Origin: a bacterium
GTDB taxonomy: Bacteria; Sysuimicrobiota; Sysuimicrobiia; Sysuimicrobiales; Segetimicrobiaceae
Assembly (NCBI GenBank): GCA_035307765.1
Contig: DATGHU010000012.1
Span: 18,040 to 82,039 of the forward strand
Direction of reading: 5' to 3'
DNA: 64,000 nt
The notes under the pieces: model-generated
The model's input: only the letters and a program-made list of their open reading frames with translations
What the model was told of the DNA's origin: nothing
Database searches by the model: none
Made by a program: the position numbers and the translations under genes
Shown: positions 25,317-34,293 of the stretch, in pieces
Position numbering within the stretch: the first letter of the stretch is position 1
Layout of the letters: the number at the start of each line of letters is the position of its first letter

Positions 25317-25376
25317 TCTCCTGCAGCATAACGCACCCGCGGTATCCGCTCAAGGCGACAGCATCATAAAGGGGGA

Positions 25377-26957
25377 ATGAGTGTGCGGCGACGTCTGGCG
25401 TGCGTGGCGCTTATCGTCGGGATGATCCTTGTTGGGCTGTGGGCGTCGTCCCCAGGGATGGCGACGACCCCTGGCACGCTTGTCGTCGGGCTCGTCGCGG
25501 AGCCCACCTCGATGGATCCGGGGCAGCTCAACGACATCAACTCGATGCGGGTGCTGGCGAACATCTACGATACCCTCGTGCGGTTCGCGCCCGGCACTTT
25601 CGAGTTGAGGCCGGGCCTGGCCACGTCGTGGACCATCTCCCCGGATGGGCTGACGTACACGTTCAAACTGCGGAAGGGCGTGACGTTCCAAGATGGGACT
25701 CCCGTCGACGCGGCGGCGATCAAGTTCGTGTACGATCGCCTGCTCGATCCCGCGCACCCGTACCACAACACGGGACCGTTTCCGTTCGCCACGTTTTACT
25801 ACGGGGCGATCAAGGAGACCCGCGTCGTGGACCCGTCCACGGTGCGATTCGTGCTCAAGCAGCCGTTCTCTCCATTCCTGCACAACCTGACGCTCAACAC
25901 CGGCCGGATCGTCAGCCCCGCCGCGGTCAAGAAGTGGGGCAAGGAGTTTGCCAGCCATCCGGTAGGGCCGGGACCGTTCAAGTTCGTGAGCTGGGAGAAA
26001 GGCGTCCGCATCATCCTCGACAAGAACCCGGCGTACTGGGACGGCGCCCCCAAGCTGAATCGGCTGGTGTTTCGCCCGCTGGTCGAGGAGCAGACCCGCG
26101 TGACGGAGCTGCTGTCCGGCGGAGTGGATTTCATCGTCGATGTACCGCCGGATAACCTTGCGCAGCTCAAGAACGACAGCCGGTTCCAGCTCTACGAGCA
26201 GCCGGGGCCGCACATTTGGTGGGTGACGCTGAACACGAAGAAGAAGCCCTTCAGCGACCCTCGGGTGCGGCAGGCGGTCAACTACGCCATCAACAAGGAA
26301 GGGATCTGTCGGGACGTGCTGAAGGGGACGTGCACCCCCGCCGCCGGCCCAATTCCTCCGGCCATCACCTGGGCGTTCTCGCAGCAGATCAAGCGGTACA
26401 CGTACAGCCCGGAAAAAGCGAAGGCGTTGCTGCGCGAAGCGGGATATCCCAACGGGTTCAGCGCAAGCTTTTGGATCCCCGAGTCGGGGTCCGGCATGCA
26501 GTCTCCAAAAACGATGGCCGAAGCGATTCAGGCGGACCTCGCCGCGGTCGGGATCAAAGCCTCCATCCAGACGTACGAGTGGGGCGCCTATCTCAGCCAG
26601 TACAGCAAGGGGCTCGCCTCCGCCGACATGGGCGCGATGTCCTTTATGCTCGATCCGGGAGACCCCGCCCCGATGCTGAGCCTCGTCATCGATGGGCACG
26701 CCAGCTCACCCAACGGGTTCAACAGCGGGTACTATGACAACCCGAAAGTCAACCAGTTGCTGCTGCAGGCGACGGAAACGGTCGACCAGGCAAAGCGCGG
26801 CGCCCTGTACCGTCAGGTCGCCTCGGTCGTGGCGGACGACGCCCCGTGGATTTTCATCGACAATGCGGTGCAGACGGCCGCGGCCGTGAAACGGGTGAAG
26901 GGATTCGTGCTGTCGCCAACGTTTTACCTATTCTTCCACGACACCTGGGTGCAGTGA
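25377..26957 (+). CDS. ABC transporter substrate-binding protein, family 5
   Basis: A 526-residue exported binding protein with a Sec signal (RRRLACVALIVGMILVGLWA, no lipobox) and mature start GTLVVGLVAEPTSMDPGQLN. Family signatures are ATSWTISPDGLTYTFKLRKG, VTFQDGTPVDAAAIKF and HPVGPGPFKFVSW; the C-terminal lobe includes RVRQAVNYAINKEGI. It serves the divergent permeases 22622-24459. It lies under a consensus promoter and a GntR-type operator, with an AAAGGGGGA ribosome site. A hairpin follows the stop. Confidence 0.93.
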   Translation: MSVRRRLACVALIVGMILVGLWASSPGMATTPGTLVVGLVAEPTSMDPGQLNDINSMRVLANIYDTLVRFAPGTFELRPGLATSWTISPDGLTYTFKLRKGVTFQDGTPVDAAAIKFVYDRLLDPAHPYHNTGPFPFATFYYGAIKETRVVDPSTVRFVLKQPFSPFLHNLTLNTGRIVSPAAVKKWGKEFASHPVGPGPFKFVSWEKGVRIILDKNPAYWDGAPKLNRLVFRPLVEEQTRVTELLSGGVDFIVDVPPDNLAQLKNDSRFQLYEQPGPHIWWVTLNTKKKPFSDPRVRQAVNYAINKEGICRDVLKGTCTPAAGPIPPAITWAFSQQIKRYTYSPEKAKALLREAGYPNGFSASFWIPESGSGMQSPKTMAEAIQADLAAVGIKASIQTYEWGAYLSQYSKGLASADMGAMSFMLDPGDPAPMLSLVIDGHASSPNGFNSGYYDNPKVNQLLLQATETVDQAKRGALYRQVASVVADDAPWIFIDNAVQTAAAVKRVKGFVLSPTFYLFFHDTWVQ

Positions 26958-26973
26958 GCGCGGAGGCTTAAAA

Positions 26974-26990
26974 CCCCCTCGCACCGGGGG
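26974..26990 (+). terminator. short GC hairpin after the binding-protein gene
   Basis: CCCCC and GGGGG pair around seven bases, 17 bases after the stop codon. No U tract follows, so termination is not certain. Confidence 0.35.
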
Positions 26991-26999
26991 GAGAGAGAA

Positions 27000-27540
27000 G
27001 AGCAGCAGGGGCACAGAGACCCGCCCGCGGCGCGTCAACACTGCGGGCGGGGGCGACCCGTCATCGCGGAATGGTCCGGCGCTTGGTCGGAGACGGCCGT
27101 CGAGACACGGCCGGTTTCCGCCGGGGCCCTATTCCGTTGTCCGCGCGCAAACCTCCCTCCCCTGGAGGGTCGTTATGACCGGAGGGCGGGCCCGTTCCGG
27201 TGCACGTGAGGGCCTGGTTTTGACCCCGGCCGCAAGGCGGTGCGGCCAGCGTGCGGGAGACGCACGGCGCACCGGCCACTGTTTGGACTGGTGACCTCGT
27301 CCGCAGACAAACCCCCTCCGCGGGTGCGCATCGGCGAAGCCGGCAAAAAGGGCAGGCCCAGAACCCCGCCACGCCGGGGGGGAAGCCTGCCGCTGAGGCG
27401 CGACCCCGACCCCGCTTCGGAGAATCCCCGGCGGGAGCCGGCAACGCTTCCGGGGAACACCGGCGAAGCGGACGAACCATACCGTTCAGGGCAGGCGACA
27501 ACGCCGGTGCGTCTCTGGTAGAGTTGATTCGCTCGGCGGC
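27000..27540 (+). other. hairpin-dense noncoding stretch, candidate structured RNA
   Basis: No convincing gene lies between 26958 and 27565. The stretch contains many perfect stems: CCCGCCCGC/GCGGGCGGG (27020-27051); GGCCGT/ACGGCC near 27104; CCCTCC/GGAGGG near 27155; a nested pair near 27237-27275, GGTGCG/CGCACC enclosing CGTGCG/CGCACG; and GGCAGGC/GCCTGCC (27351-27390) enclosing CCCCG/CGGGG. The motif CGGCGAAGC occurs twice (near 27331 and 27461). I do not recognise RNase P, tmRNA, 6S, SRP or a known riboswitch on either strand. It could be a leader of the downstream ABC exporter or a separate RNA; strand is a guess. Confidence 0.3.
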
Positions 27541-27565
27541 TCTCGCCTGGAGATTGTGCGGAGTA

Positions 27566-28594
27566 ATGGGAACGGTGGGCAGCATGGACAACCCGACGCG
27601 CTCGAACGGTCTGGCGCTTCCCCCGGCCGAGACCATCGCTCGTAGGTCAGGCCGGGACACGCCGTCGACCGGTCCGCTGCTGGAAGTGCACCATCTCACA
27701 AAAGATTTTGGCCGGTTCAGGGCCGTCGACGACATTTCCTTTGCGATCCCCAGGGGCAGGGTCATTGGCCTCCTCGGCCCCAATGGGGCGGGAAAGACCA
27801 CCACGATCCAAATGCTCCTCGGCATTACCACTCCCACGTTCGGACGAATCACCTATTTTGGAAAAGAGTTCTTCGCGCACCGGCAGGAGTGCCTGCAGCG
27901 CATCAACTATGCTTCATCGTTCAACACCCTGCAGGGCCGGATCTCGGTGTGGGAAAACCTCTTGGTCTACGGGCATCTCTACGGCATGAGGAAGCCCGAA
28001 GGACGAATCCGGGAGCTGACCGCCTACTTCGAAATCACCGGCCTCCTCAATACTCGGTATTGGGACCTTTCAGCCGGGCAGAAAACGCGGGTGAACCTCA
28101 TCAAAGCGCTGTTGAACGACCCTGAGCTGATTTTGATGGACGAGCCCACCGCCTCCCTGGATCCCGACATCGCGGACAAAACGCTCTCGCTGATCGAGGC
28201 GGCGAGGCAAGCCCTGTCCGTGTCGATTCTGTACACCAGCCATGACATGGAAGAAGTGACCCGGATCTGCGACGAGGTCATCTTCCTCGACCACGGGCGG
28301 ATCGTCGCCCAGGATACCCCGCTTGGGCTCACCAAGCGCATCCGCACGGCCCATCTGAAGGTCACGTTCGAAGGCGAGCGTCAGGCCGTCGAAGCTTTCC
28401 TTGCGCAGCAACAGCAGCCGTATCAATTCACCCAAGAGTACGCCGTATCGATCGACACCACGGAGAAGATGATCCCGGCGCTGATCTTCGGGATCAGCAA
28501 GGTGGGCGTCTGGATCACCGACATCGAGGTGAAGAAGCCAACGCTCGAGGACGTGTTCCTGCGGATCGCCCGGGGAGAAGACGATGTCGATTGA
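27566..28594 (+). CDS. ABC-2 type exporter, ATP-binding protein
   Basis: A 342-residue ATPase. After a 45-residue unstructured start it has Walker A (GLLGPNGAGKTTTIQML), the Q loop region NYASSFNTLQGRISVWENL, signature DLSAGQKTRVNLIKAL, Walker B LILMDEPTASLDPD and the H-loop YTSHDMEEV. A C-terminal extension of about 80 residues resembles that of drug and polysaccharide exporters (CcmA/NodI type). It overlaps the following permease gene by 11 bases. The signature LSAGQ, rather than LSGGQ, is a common variant. The start at 27566 has GGAG only two bases upstream, so 27584 is possible. Confidence 0.92.
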   Translation: MGTVGSMDNPTRSNGLALPPAETIARRSGRDTPSTGPLLEVHHLTKDFGRFRAVDDISFAIPRGRVIGLLGPNGAGKTTTIQMLLGITTPTFGRITYFGKEFFAHRQECLQRINYASSFNTLQGRISVWENLLVYGHLYGMRKPEGRIRELTAYFEITGLLNTRYWDLSAGQKTRVNLIKALLNDPELILMDEPTASLDPDIADKTLSLIEAARQALSVSILYTSHDMEEVTRICDEVIFLDHGRIVAQDTPLGLTKRIRTAHLKVTFEGERQAVEAFLAQQQQPYQFTQEYAVSIDTTEKMIPALIFGISKVGVWITDIEVKKPTLEDVFLRIARGEDDVD

Positions 28595-29372
28595 GCGGAT
28601 CGGCGCGGTGATGCTGCAGGAACTCTATATCACCAAGCGATCGCTCGAGGTCATCGTGGATCTCTTCTTCACGTCGCTGATGACGGTGATCGTCTTCGGG
28701 TTTGTGACGCGATTTCTGGTTGGGGCGCTCAGCTCCTCCACCGGAGCATACTTGATCCTCGGCCTGCTGCTGTGGGAGGTCATCCGGGTGAACCAGTATT
28801 CCCTGTCGGTGGGGAGCCTGTGGAACATCTGGGCGCGCAACCTCAGCAACATGTTTATCGCCCCATTGTCGGCCGCGGAGTATCTCGTGGCGCACATGCT
28901 GTCCGGGCTGGCGAAAACGTTCTGCATCTTCGTGATGATCTCCGCGATCGCCGCGTACGGCTTCCACTTCAATATCTTGCGCCTCGGACTCACCAATCTC
29001 GCGCTGTTCTTTGCGAACCTGACGGTGTTCGCCTGGTCGGTCGGGCTGATCTTGCTCGGAGTGATCTTCGTCTTTGGAACGAGGATCCAGGCGCTGGCCT
29101 GGGGACTCATTTTCCTCTTCCAACCGCTGACCGCGGCGTTCTTTCCGCTGAGCGTGCTGCCGCCGGTCCTCCGTCAGGTCGCCTACGGACTTCCCCCGAC
29201 GTTTGTCTTCGAAGCGGCTCGAAGGGCCCTGAGCCGCGCAGACGTGGATTGGACGTCCGCCGCCAGGGCGTCCGGTGAGAACCTCGTGTACTTTATGCTC
29301 GCGCTCTTCGTGTTCAATCGCTTGTTTGCGCATTCGCGGAAGACCGGGCAGTTTGCGCGCAGTGAAGGTTGA
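28584..29372 (+). CDS. ABC-2 type exporter permease
   Basis: A 262-residue membrane protein with six hydrophobic segments and the ABC-2 architecture: it begins MSIERIGAVMLQELYITKRS, a cytoplasmic connecting helix, and then helices such as LMTVIVFGFVTRFLVGAL; the conserved FQPLTAAFFPLSVLPPVLRQ precedes the last helices. With the overlapping ATPase it forms an exporter (NodJ/drug-type). Substrate unknown; no immunity or biosynthesis genes adjoin. A 218-base spacer follows before the LLM gene. Confidence 0.9.
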   Translation: MSIERIGAVMLQELYITKRSLEVIVDLFFTSLMTVIVFGFVTRFLVGALSSSTGAYLILGLLLWEVIRVNQYSLSVGSLWNIWARNLSNMFIAPLSAAEYLVAHMLSGLAKTFCIFVMISAIAAYGFHFNILRLGLTNLALFFANLTVFAWSVGLILLGVIFVFGTRIQALAWGLIFLFQPLTAAFFPLSVLPPVLRQVAYGLPPTFVFEAARRALSRADVDWTSAARASGENLVYFMLALFVFNRLFAHSRKTGQFARSEG

Positions 29373-29590
29373 GGAGCGTCCGGCCCGGGCGTCGGGATCA
29401 GGCCGGCAACATTCCCAAGGCCGTCCGGGGCATCGGGGGCCGCCGGCCGTGTGCGTCGATGGCTCCCCCCGCCAATCTCAGGGGGGGTGGGCGTGTTGGT
29501 CCGATTCTTGAGCGCAGGAATGGGTGCAGCAAAGGCTTGGCGTGAAGTGGGTTCCCAACGGCCGGACCGCCGCACGGAAGGAGACAAGGC

Positions 29591-30628
29591 TTGAAGCTCT
29601 CGATCGTTGATCAGTCCCCGGTTCCGGCGGGCGCGACACCCGCAGATGCGCTGCGCAATACAATCAACCTGGCCCGGCTGGCCGACCGACTCGGCTACGA
29701 GCGGTACTGGATCGCCGAGCACCACGCCACCCCCGGCTTCGCCAGCCCGGCGCCCGAAGTCCTCATCGCGCGGGTGGGGAGCGAGACGGCCGGCATCCGC
29801 ATCGGCTCCGGCGGGGTCCTGCTGCCGCATTACAGTCCGCTCAAAGTCGCGGAGACGTTCCGCGTCCTCCACGCCCTCTACCCCGGCCGGATCGACCTTG
29901 GCATCGGACGTGCCCCGGGGAGCAGCCCGCTGGAGGCCTACGCCCTGCGCCGCGACCGTGATCGGCAGGCCTTGACCGACGACTTCCCGGAGCAGCTCGT
30001 GGAACTCCTGGCGTTTCTGCGCCACACGTTTCCGCCGGACCATCCGTTTAGCCGGATCAAAGTTTCCCCGGAGATGCCCGGATGCCCGGAGGTCTGGCTC
30101 CTCGGATCGAGTATGTGGAGCGCGACCGCGGCCGCGCAGCTGGGGTTGCCCTACGCGTTCGCCCACTTCATCAATCCCGAACCCACCCGCGCGGCGCTCG
30201 AGTACTATCACTCGCACGTCACCGCTGCGGGCGGATCGGCTCCGGGAACGATCCTGGCCCTCGGGGTGATCTGTGCCGACACCGAGACCGAAGCCCAGCG
30301 CCTCCATGCCAGCGTCCGCGTGCGCCACGTCCTGCGGGAGCTGGGGATCGATCCGGGCCCGATTCCCACCCCCCAAGACGCGCTCACCAGGTTGGGCGCC
30401 GGGGCCGCCCGGACATCCACGGACGAAAGCGAGTGGCCCCGGTACGTCGTGGGCGCGCCCGAGCAGGTGCACGCTCAGCTCGTCCGCATCGCCACGGAGC
30501 TCAAAGTTGAAGAGCTCATGGTCGTGACCGTGGTCCATGATCATGAGGCACGCCGCCGCTCCCACCTTCTTCTAGCCGAGGTCTTTGGTCTCGAATCACG
30601 CGCGCAGGGGGCGCCCCCTCCCCGCTAG
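29591..30628 (+). CDS. LLM class flavin-dependent oxidoreductase (MsnO8-like)
   Basis: A 345-residue luciferase-like protein of the short-chain alkanal monooxygenase-like subgroup: KLSIVDQSPVPAGATPADAL, DRLGYERYWIAEHHATPGFA, RIGSGGVLLPHYSPLKVAET, and GRIDLGIGRAPGSSP are diagnostic. It probably uses FMNH2. The TTG start at 29591 has GGAG eight bases upstream. It differs from the other LLM enzyme at 21554. Neighbours give no pathway. Confidence 0.92.
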   Translation: MKLSIVDQSPVPAGATPADALRNTINLARLADRLGYERYWIAEHHATPGFASPAPEVLIARVGSETAGIRIGSGGVLLPHYSPLKVAETFRVLHALYPGRIDLGIGRAPGSSPLEAYALRRDRDRQALTDDFPEQLVELLAFLRHTFPPDHPFSRIKVSPEMPGCPEVWLLGSSMWSATAAAQLGLPYAFAHFINPEPTRAALEYYHSHVTAAGGSAPGTILALGVICADTETEAQRLHASVRVRHVLRELGIDPGPIPTPQDALTRLGAGAARTSTDESEWPRYVVGAPEQVHAQLVRIATELKVEELMVVTVVHDHEARRRSHLLLAEVFGLESRAQGAPPPR

Positions 30629-30760
30629 TGGAAATCCTAAGAACAAGACTCCCCGCAGCCGAGGGATTGGAGCGTGGACGGAGGGTTCATCCGCGCCGCT
30701 GATCCAAGGGCGCGGGAATACCCTGCGCAGGTGGAGGGAAAGGCCGAGCCTACCCGGTCT

Positions 30761-31303
30761 TCATCGATTCGCAAAGTTCCATTCCACATTCCAGCTTGCG
30801 ATGGCGTCGTAGGTTTGCACCGTCATCGGGATTTGCCCCCAGGCTTCGAGTCCCGATACTTGTCCCTTATCGTCCGTCGTCCGGATCATGTGGCTCAGCA
30901 GGACATCGGCCTTGACGAGGGGGAAGCGGTCCGCGTCCTGAAAAATAATGGTGTAGGAAGAGAGCGCCTGATTGCTGCGGGCGCTCTCTACGGTCTTGGT
31001 CGCGGGCTCGACCGAGAGATGATAGGATAGCCTTCCATCCTGCCACTTCGTCCCCAACGCCAAACTGACATCACCATGCACCGGCAACTCGATCTTGTCC
31101 CAACTGTGCAGGGCCCGACGGGGCAGAGAATGCGGCACGGGCGGCGGAAGTATATCGCTGAGCCTCACGATCGTCCCCGAAAGCCGATCCAACCGATACA
31201 CACGGCCGGCGCTGTCCTCGTGAAGCACAAATCGAAACTCCCAGAGCCCGGCCACCCCGATGAACACCACAAGAAAAAAGGCCAGAAGGTCGCGACGATT
31301 CAC
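30761..31303 (-). CDS. membrane-anchored protein of unknown function
   Basis: A 180-residue protein: a short basic start, one hydrophobic segment (RRDLLAFFLVVFIGVAGLWE), then a soluble domain rich in beta-like strands (FVLHEDSAGRVYRLDRLSG, TIIFQDADRFPLVKADV, GQIPMTVQTYDAIASWNVEW). The closing part resembles proteins that compare small-molecule or transport values, but I recognise no family. The GTG at 31303 was chosen because it places the membrane anchor at the N-terminus; an earlier in-frame start would add 77 poorly conserved residues. It is divergent from the Tat-exported binding protein. Confidence 0.6.
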   Translation of the reverse strand: MNRRDLLAFFLVVFIGVAGLWEFRFVLHEDSAGRVYRLDRLSGTIVRLSDILPPPVPHSLPRRALHSWDKIELPVHGDVSLALGTKWQDGRLSYHLSVEPATKTVESARSNQALSSYTIIFQDADRFPLVKADVLLSHMIRTTDDKGQVSGLEAWGQIPMTVQTYDAIASWNVEWNFANR

Positions 31304-31520
31304 CCCGCACCCCCCGCTGCCGGCCGTCACTCCTTCAAGAACTCGATCCCCCGGTTGCCATTCAAGTTCGTCCTGCGACACCGTCTCTCCCGCCACACCA
31401 TTCGGCACGGGGTGCGCCGATGGTAGGGAGACAAGCGACGCGAATGAGAGCCCAGGGTCCAGGCACGGGGGGCGTCGAATGCTTGGAGTCGGTGTAACCG
31501 TTGTGGGAGGAGGGAACAGC

Positions 31521-33206
31521 ATGAACATCTCCACGGCACAGTCACCCCACGGGCAGGATCGTCACCGTCGCCAAAGTCGGGTGGCCGCTCGCCTGTCTCG
31601 GCGGGAGGTCCTGCAAGTGGCGGGAGCCGCCGGTGTGGCGGCCTCCCTGGGGAAAGCCCTCGCCGCGGTCGAACGGGCATCTGCGGCGGGAGCGCAGGGC
31701 GGCGAGCTGTTCTACGGTCTGACCAACAAGTTCGATACCCTCGACCCGAACGTCACGACGTTCTCCGACGTCGCGCGAATGGCGTATCACATGTTCGATC
31801 CCCTGCTGTGGGAGTCAAAAGCCGGCGTGTTCGTACCCGGGCTGGCGGAGAAGTGGGAGGTGAACGCGGACGCCACTCAGTACACGTTCCACCTCCGTCG
31901 GGATGTCAAGTTCCACGACGGCACGCCGTTCAACGCCGAGGCGGTGAAATTCACGTTCGACCGCATCGTGGATCCGGCGCTGAAGTCGCAGTCGGCGTTT
32001 TCCGCAATCGGGCCGTACGACAGCAGCGCGGTCGCGGACCCCTACACGGTCGTGGTCAAATTCAAGGACCCCTACGCGCCGTTCTTGAGCTCGGTGGCGC
32101 AGTCGCTCCTCTCGCCGGTGTCGCCGGACGCGGTGAAGAAGTACGGCAAGGATTTCGGTACGCATCCGGTGGGGACGGGGCCGTTCAAGTTCGCCTCGTA
32201 CACGACCGACAGCGTCGTCCGGATGGTGAGAAACCCCGACTACCGATGGGCGCCGTCGATCTTTAAGAACCACGGCCCCGCGTCGCTCGACGCGATCAGC
32301 TACCGGATCATCCCGGAGTCCTCGACGCGGCTCGCGGCGCTCAAATCGGGCCAGATGCAGGTGATCCAGGATGTGCCGACGCAGGACTACGAGAACCTGC
32401 GGCGCGACAATACCATCCAACTGCTGCAGGGCCTGATGACCGGATCGGGCTGGACGATGATGATCAACGTGACCAACCCCCCGATGGACGACGTGCGCGT
32501 CCGCCAGGCGCTGCAATGGGGCGTGGACAAGAGCGCGATGATCAAGGCGGTATGGCAGGGGGTGTACAAACCGGCCACCAGCATCCTGACCGCGGCGACG
32601 TTCGGGTACGATCCGGCGACCCGGAACGTGTATCCCTACGATCCCAAGAAGGCCGGCGCCGCGCTCGACGAGGCCGGGTGGAAGCTGGGGTCGGGCGACG
32701 TCCGCCAGAAGGGCGGCCAGGACCTCACGCTCGGGCTCTACTATCGCGCCGACAACTCCGATTTCGTAGCGATGGCGACGTTCCTCCAAAGCATGTACGC
32801 GCAGATCGGCATCAAGATCGATCTCCACGGGCTATCGCAGGGCGGGTACTTCTCCGCGGTGCGAGCCGGCCAGCATCACCTGCAGTTCTGGTGGGAGCCC
32901 GACACCGATCCGGACGTGGTGCGGATTCTGCTGTACTCCAAGAACGCCGACGGAGGGACGAACCGCAACCGCTACAAGAACGCCGAGATGGACAAACTGA
33001 TCGACGCGGCCGCGGCGACCGCCGACTCGGCCAAACGGAAACAGCTCTACTCCCAGATTCAGATGAAGGCGCTGCGCGAGTCGGTGATGGTGGCGTTTTC
33101 CGATCCACTCGACCTCTTCGCCTACCAGAAAGGGAAGGTGGTCGGCGTGGTGCTCGACTGGTCGGCGACGAACGTCCTGCTCCACGACGCATCGTTGCGG
33201 AAGTGA
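31521..33206 (+). CDS. ABC transporter substrate-binding protein, family 5, Tat-exported
   Basis: A 561-residue binding protein. Its N-terminus carries a twin-arginine signal, RLSRREVLQVAGAAGVAASL, so it should be exported folded. The mature part has FYGLTNKFDTLDPNVTTFSD, AEKWEVNADATQYTFHLRRD, FHDGTPFNAEAVKFTFDRIV and HPVGTGPFKFASY. GGAGG lies nine bases before the ATG. It heads an operon with two permeases and three catabolic enzymes. A strong stem-loop after it (33246-33270) would let it be expressed more than the permeases. Confidence 0.94.
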   Translation: MNISTAQSPHGQDRHRRQSRVAARLSRREVLQVAGAAGVAASLGKALAAVERASAAGAQGGELFYGLTNKFDTLDPNVTTFSDVARMAYHMFDPLLWESKAGVFVPGLAEKWEVNADATQYTFHLRRDVKFHDGTPFNAEAVKFTFDRIVDPALKSQSAFSAIGPYDSSAVADPYTVVVKFKDPYAPFLSSVAQSLLSPVSPDAVKKYGKDFGTHPVGTGPFKFASYTTDSVVRMVRNPDYRWAPSIFKNHGPASLDAISYRIIPESSTRLAALKSGQMQVIQDVPTQDYENLRRDNTIQLLQGLMTGSGWTMMINVTNPPMDDVRVRQALQWGVDKSAMIKAVWQGVYKPATSILTAATFGYDPATRNVYPYDPKKAGAALDEAGWKLGSGDVRQKGGQDLTLGLYYRADNSDFVAMATFLQSMYAQIGIKIDLHGLSQGGYFSAVRAGQHHLQFWWEPDTDPDVVRILLYSKNADGGTNRNRYKNAEMDKLIDAAAATADSAKRKQLYSQIQMKALRESVMVAFSDPLDLFAYQKGKVVGVVLDWSATNVLLHDASLRK

Positions 33207-33245
33207 GGCGTCCTGCCCGCCGCGAACATGGTGAGGCGTAGCGAA

Positions 33246-33270
33246 GGGCCCGGTCGGATAGACCGGGCCC
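33246..33270 (+). terminator. intra-operon stem-loop
   Basis: GGGCCCGGTC pairs perfectly with GACCGGGCCC around GGATA (ten GC-rich pairs). No U tract. It lies between the binding-protein gene and the permeases, a usual place for partial termination or 3'-end protection. Confidence 0.55.
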
Positions 33271-33369
33271 TCGCCTCGCGATGCCGGCGTGGGGTGCGGC
33301 CTCGCCCGCGCCGTGATGACGTGAGGCCGAAGGCGGGGGTCCCGTCACCGGCGTGACGGATGGCGGCGA

Positions 33370-34293
33370 ATGCTGAAATACGCCCAACGGCGCGTGATGC
33401 TGGCGGTCCCGACGATCGTGTTGACATCGGTGGTCGTGTTCCTGATGCTGTTCTTCATCCCCGGCGACCCGGCGTCGATTTACATCGGCGAGCAGACGGC
33501 AACGCCGGAGCGGATGGCCCAGATCCGGCACGTCATGGGCCTCGATCGGCCGATCTACGTCCAGTACGGCGAGTTCGCCTGGCGCGGGGTGCACGGCGAT
33601 CTGGGGCGGTCCCTGCAGACCAGCCGGCCGGTGACCGCGGAGATCATGAGCCGGCTCCCCGACACCGTGGAGCTGGCGGTCGCGGCGATGGTGGTCGCGG
33701 TCGTTCTCGGGGCGGGGCTCGGGTTGCTCTCGGCGCTGCGGCGGAACAGCGTGGTCGACACGCTCTCGATGATGGTCGCGCTGTTCGGCGTCTCCGTGCC
33801 GGTGTTCTGGCTGGCGCTGCTCTTGATCATGCTGTTCTCGCTTCGCCTGGGGTGGCTCCCGGCGACCAGCGAACCGGGAGTGCGCGGGCTGCTCCTCCCC
33901 GCCGTGTCGCTGGCGCTGCTGTCGGCGGCGACGCTCGCGCGCCTGATGCGGTCGAGCATGCTCGAGGTGCTGCAGCTGGACTACCTGACGACCGCCCGCG
34001 CCAAAGGCGTGCGCGGCGCGGGCGTGGTGTTCCGGCATGCGCTGCCGAACGCGATCATTCCCGTGATCACGGCGATGGGGCTGCAGTTCGGGAGCCTGCT
34101 CAGCGGCGCCGTCATCACGGAGACGGTGTTCGCCCGGCCCGGCCTCGGGAAGCTCGTCGTGGACTCGATCCAGAACAAGGACCTGCCGACCGTCCAGGGG
34201 GTGATCCTGGTCCTCGCGTTGATCTACACGGCGATGAACCTCATCGTCGATCTCTCCTACGCGTTCATCGACCCGAGGATCCGCTTCGAATGA
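33370..34293 (+). CDS. dipeptide/oligopeptide-type ABC permease (DppB-like)
   Basis: A 307-residue permease: LMLFFIPGDPASIYIGEQTA, GDLGRSLQTSRPV, PVFWLALLLIMLFSLRLGWL, the loop DYLTTARAKGVRGAGVVFRH and ITETVFARPGLGKLVVDS. Its stop overlaps the start of the DppC-like gene (ATGA). Confidence 0.93.
   Translation: MLKYAQRRVMLAVPTIVLTSVVVFLMLFFIPGDPASIYIGEQTATPERMAQIRHVMGLDRPIYVQYGEFAWRGVHGDLGRSLQTSRPVTAEIMSRLPDTVELAVAAMVVAVVLGAGLGLLSALRRNSVVDTLSMMVALFGVSVPVFWLALLLIMLFSLRLGWLPATSEPGVRGLLLPAVSLALLSAATLARLMRSSMLEVLQLDYLTTARAKGVRGAGVVFRHALPNAIIPVITAMGLQFGSLLSGAVITETVFARPGLGKLVVDSIQNKDLPTVQGVILVLALIYTAMNLIVDLSYAFIDPRIRFE

Noticed and set aside
27000..27540. RNase P RNA, tmRNA or 6S RNA
   Set aside because: Conserved cores (GAGGAAAGTCC, ACAGAA...GGCTTA, tRNA-like ends) were not found on either strand; the stems alone do not identify a family.
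27061..27852. Minus-strand frame of 263 codons across the noncoding region and ABC gene start
   Set aside because: Overlaps the clear ATPase gene and has no start signal or domain.
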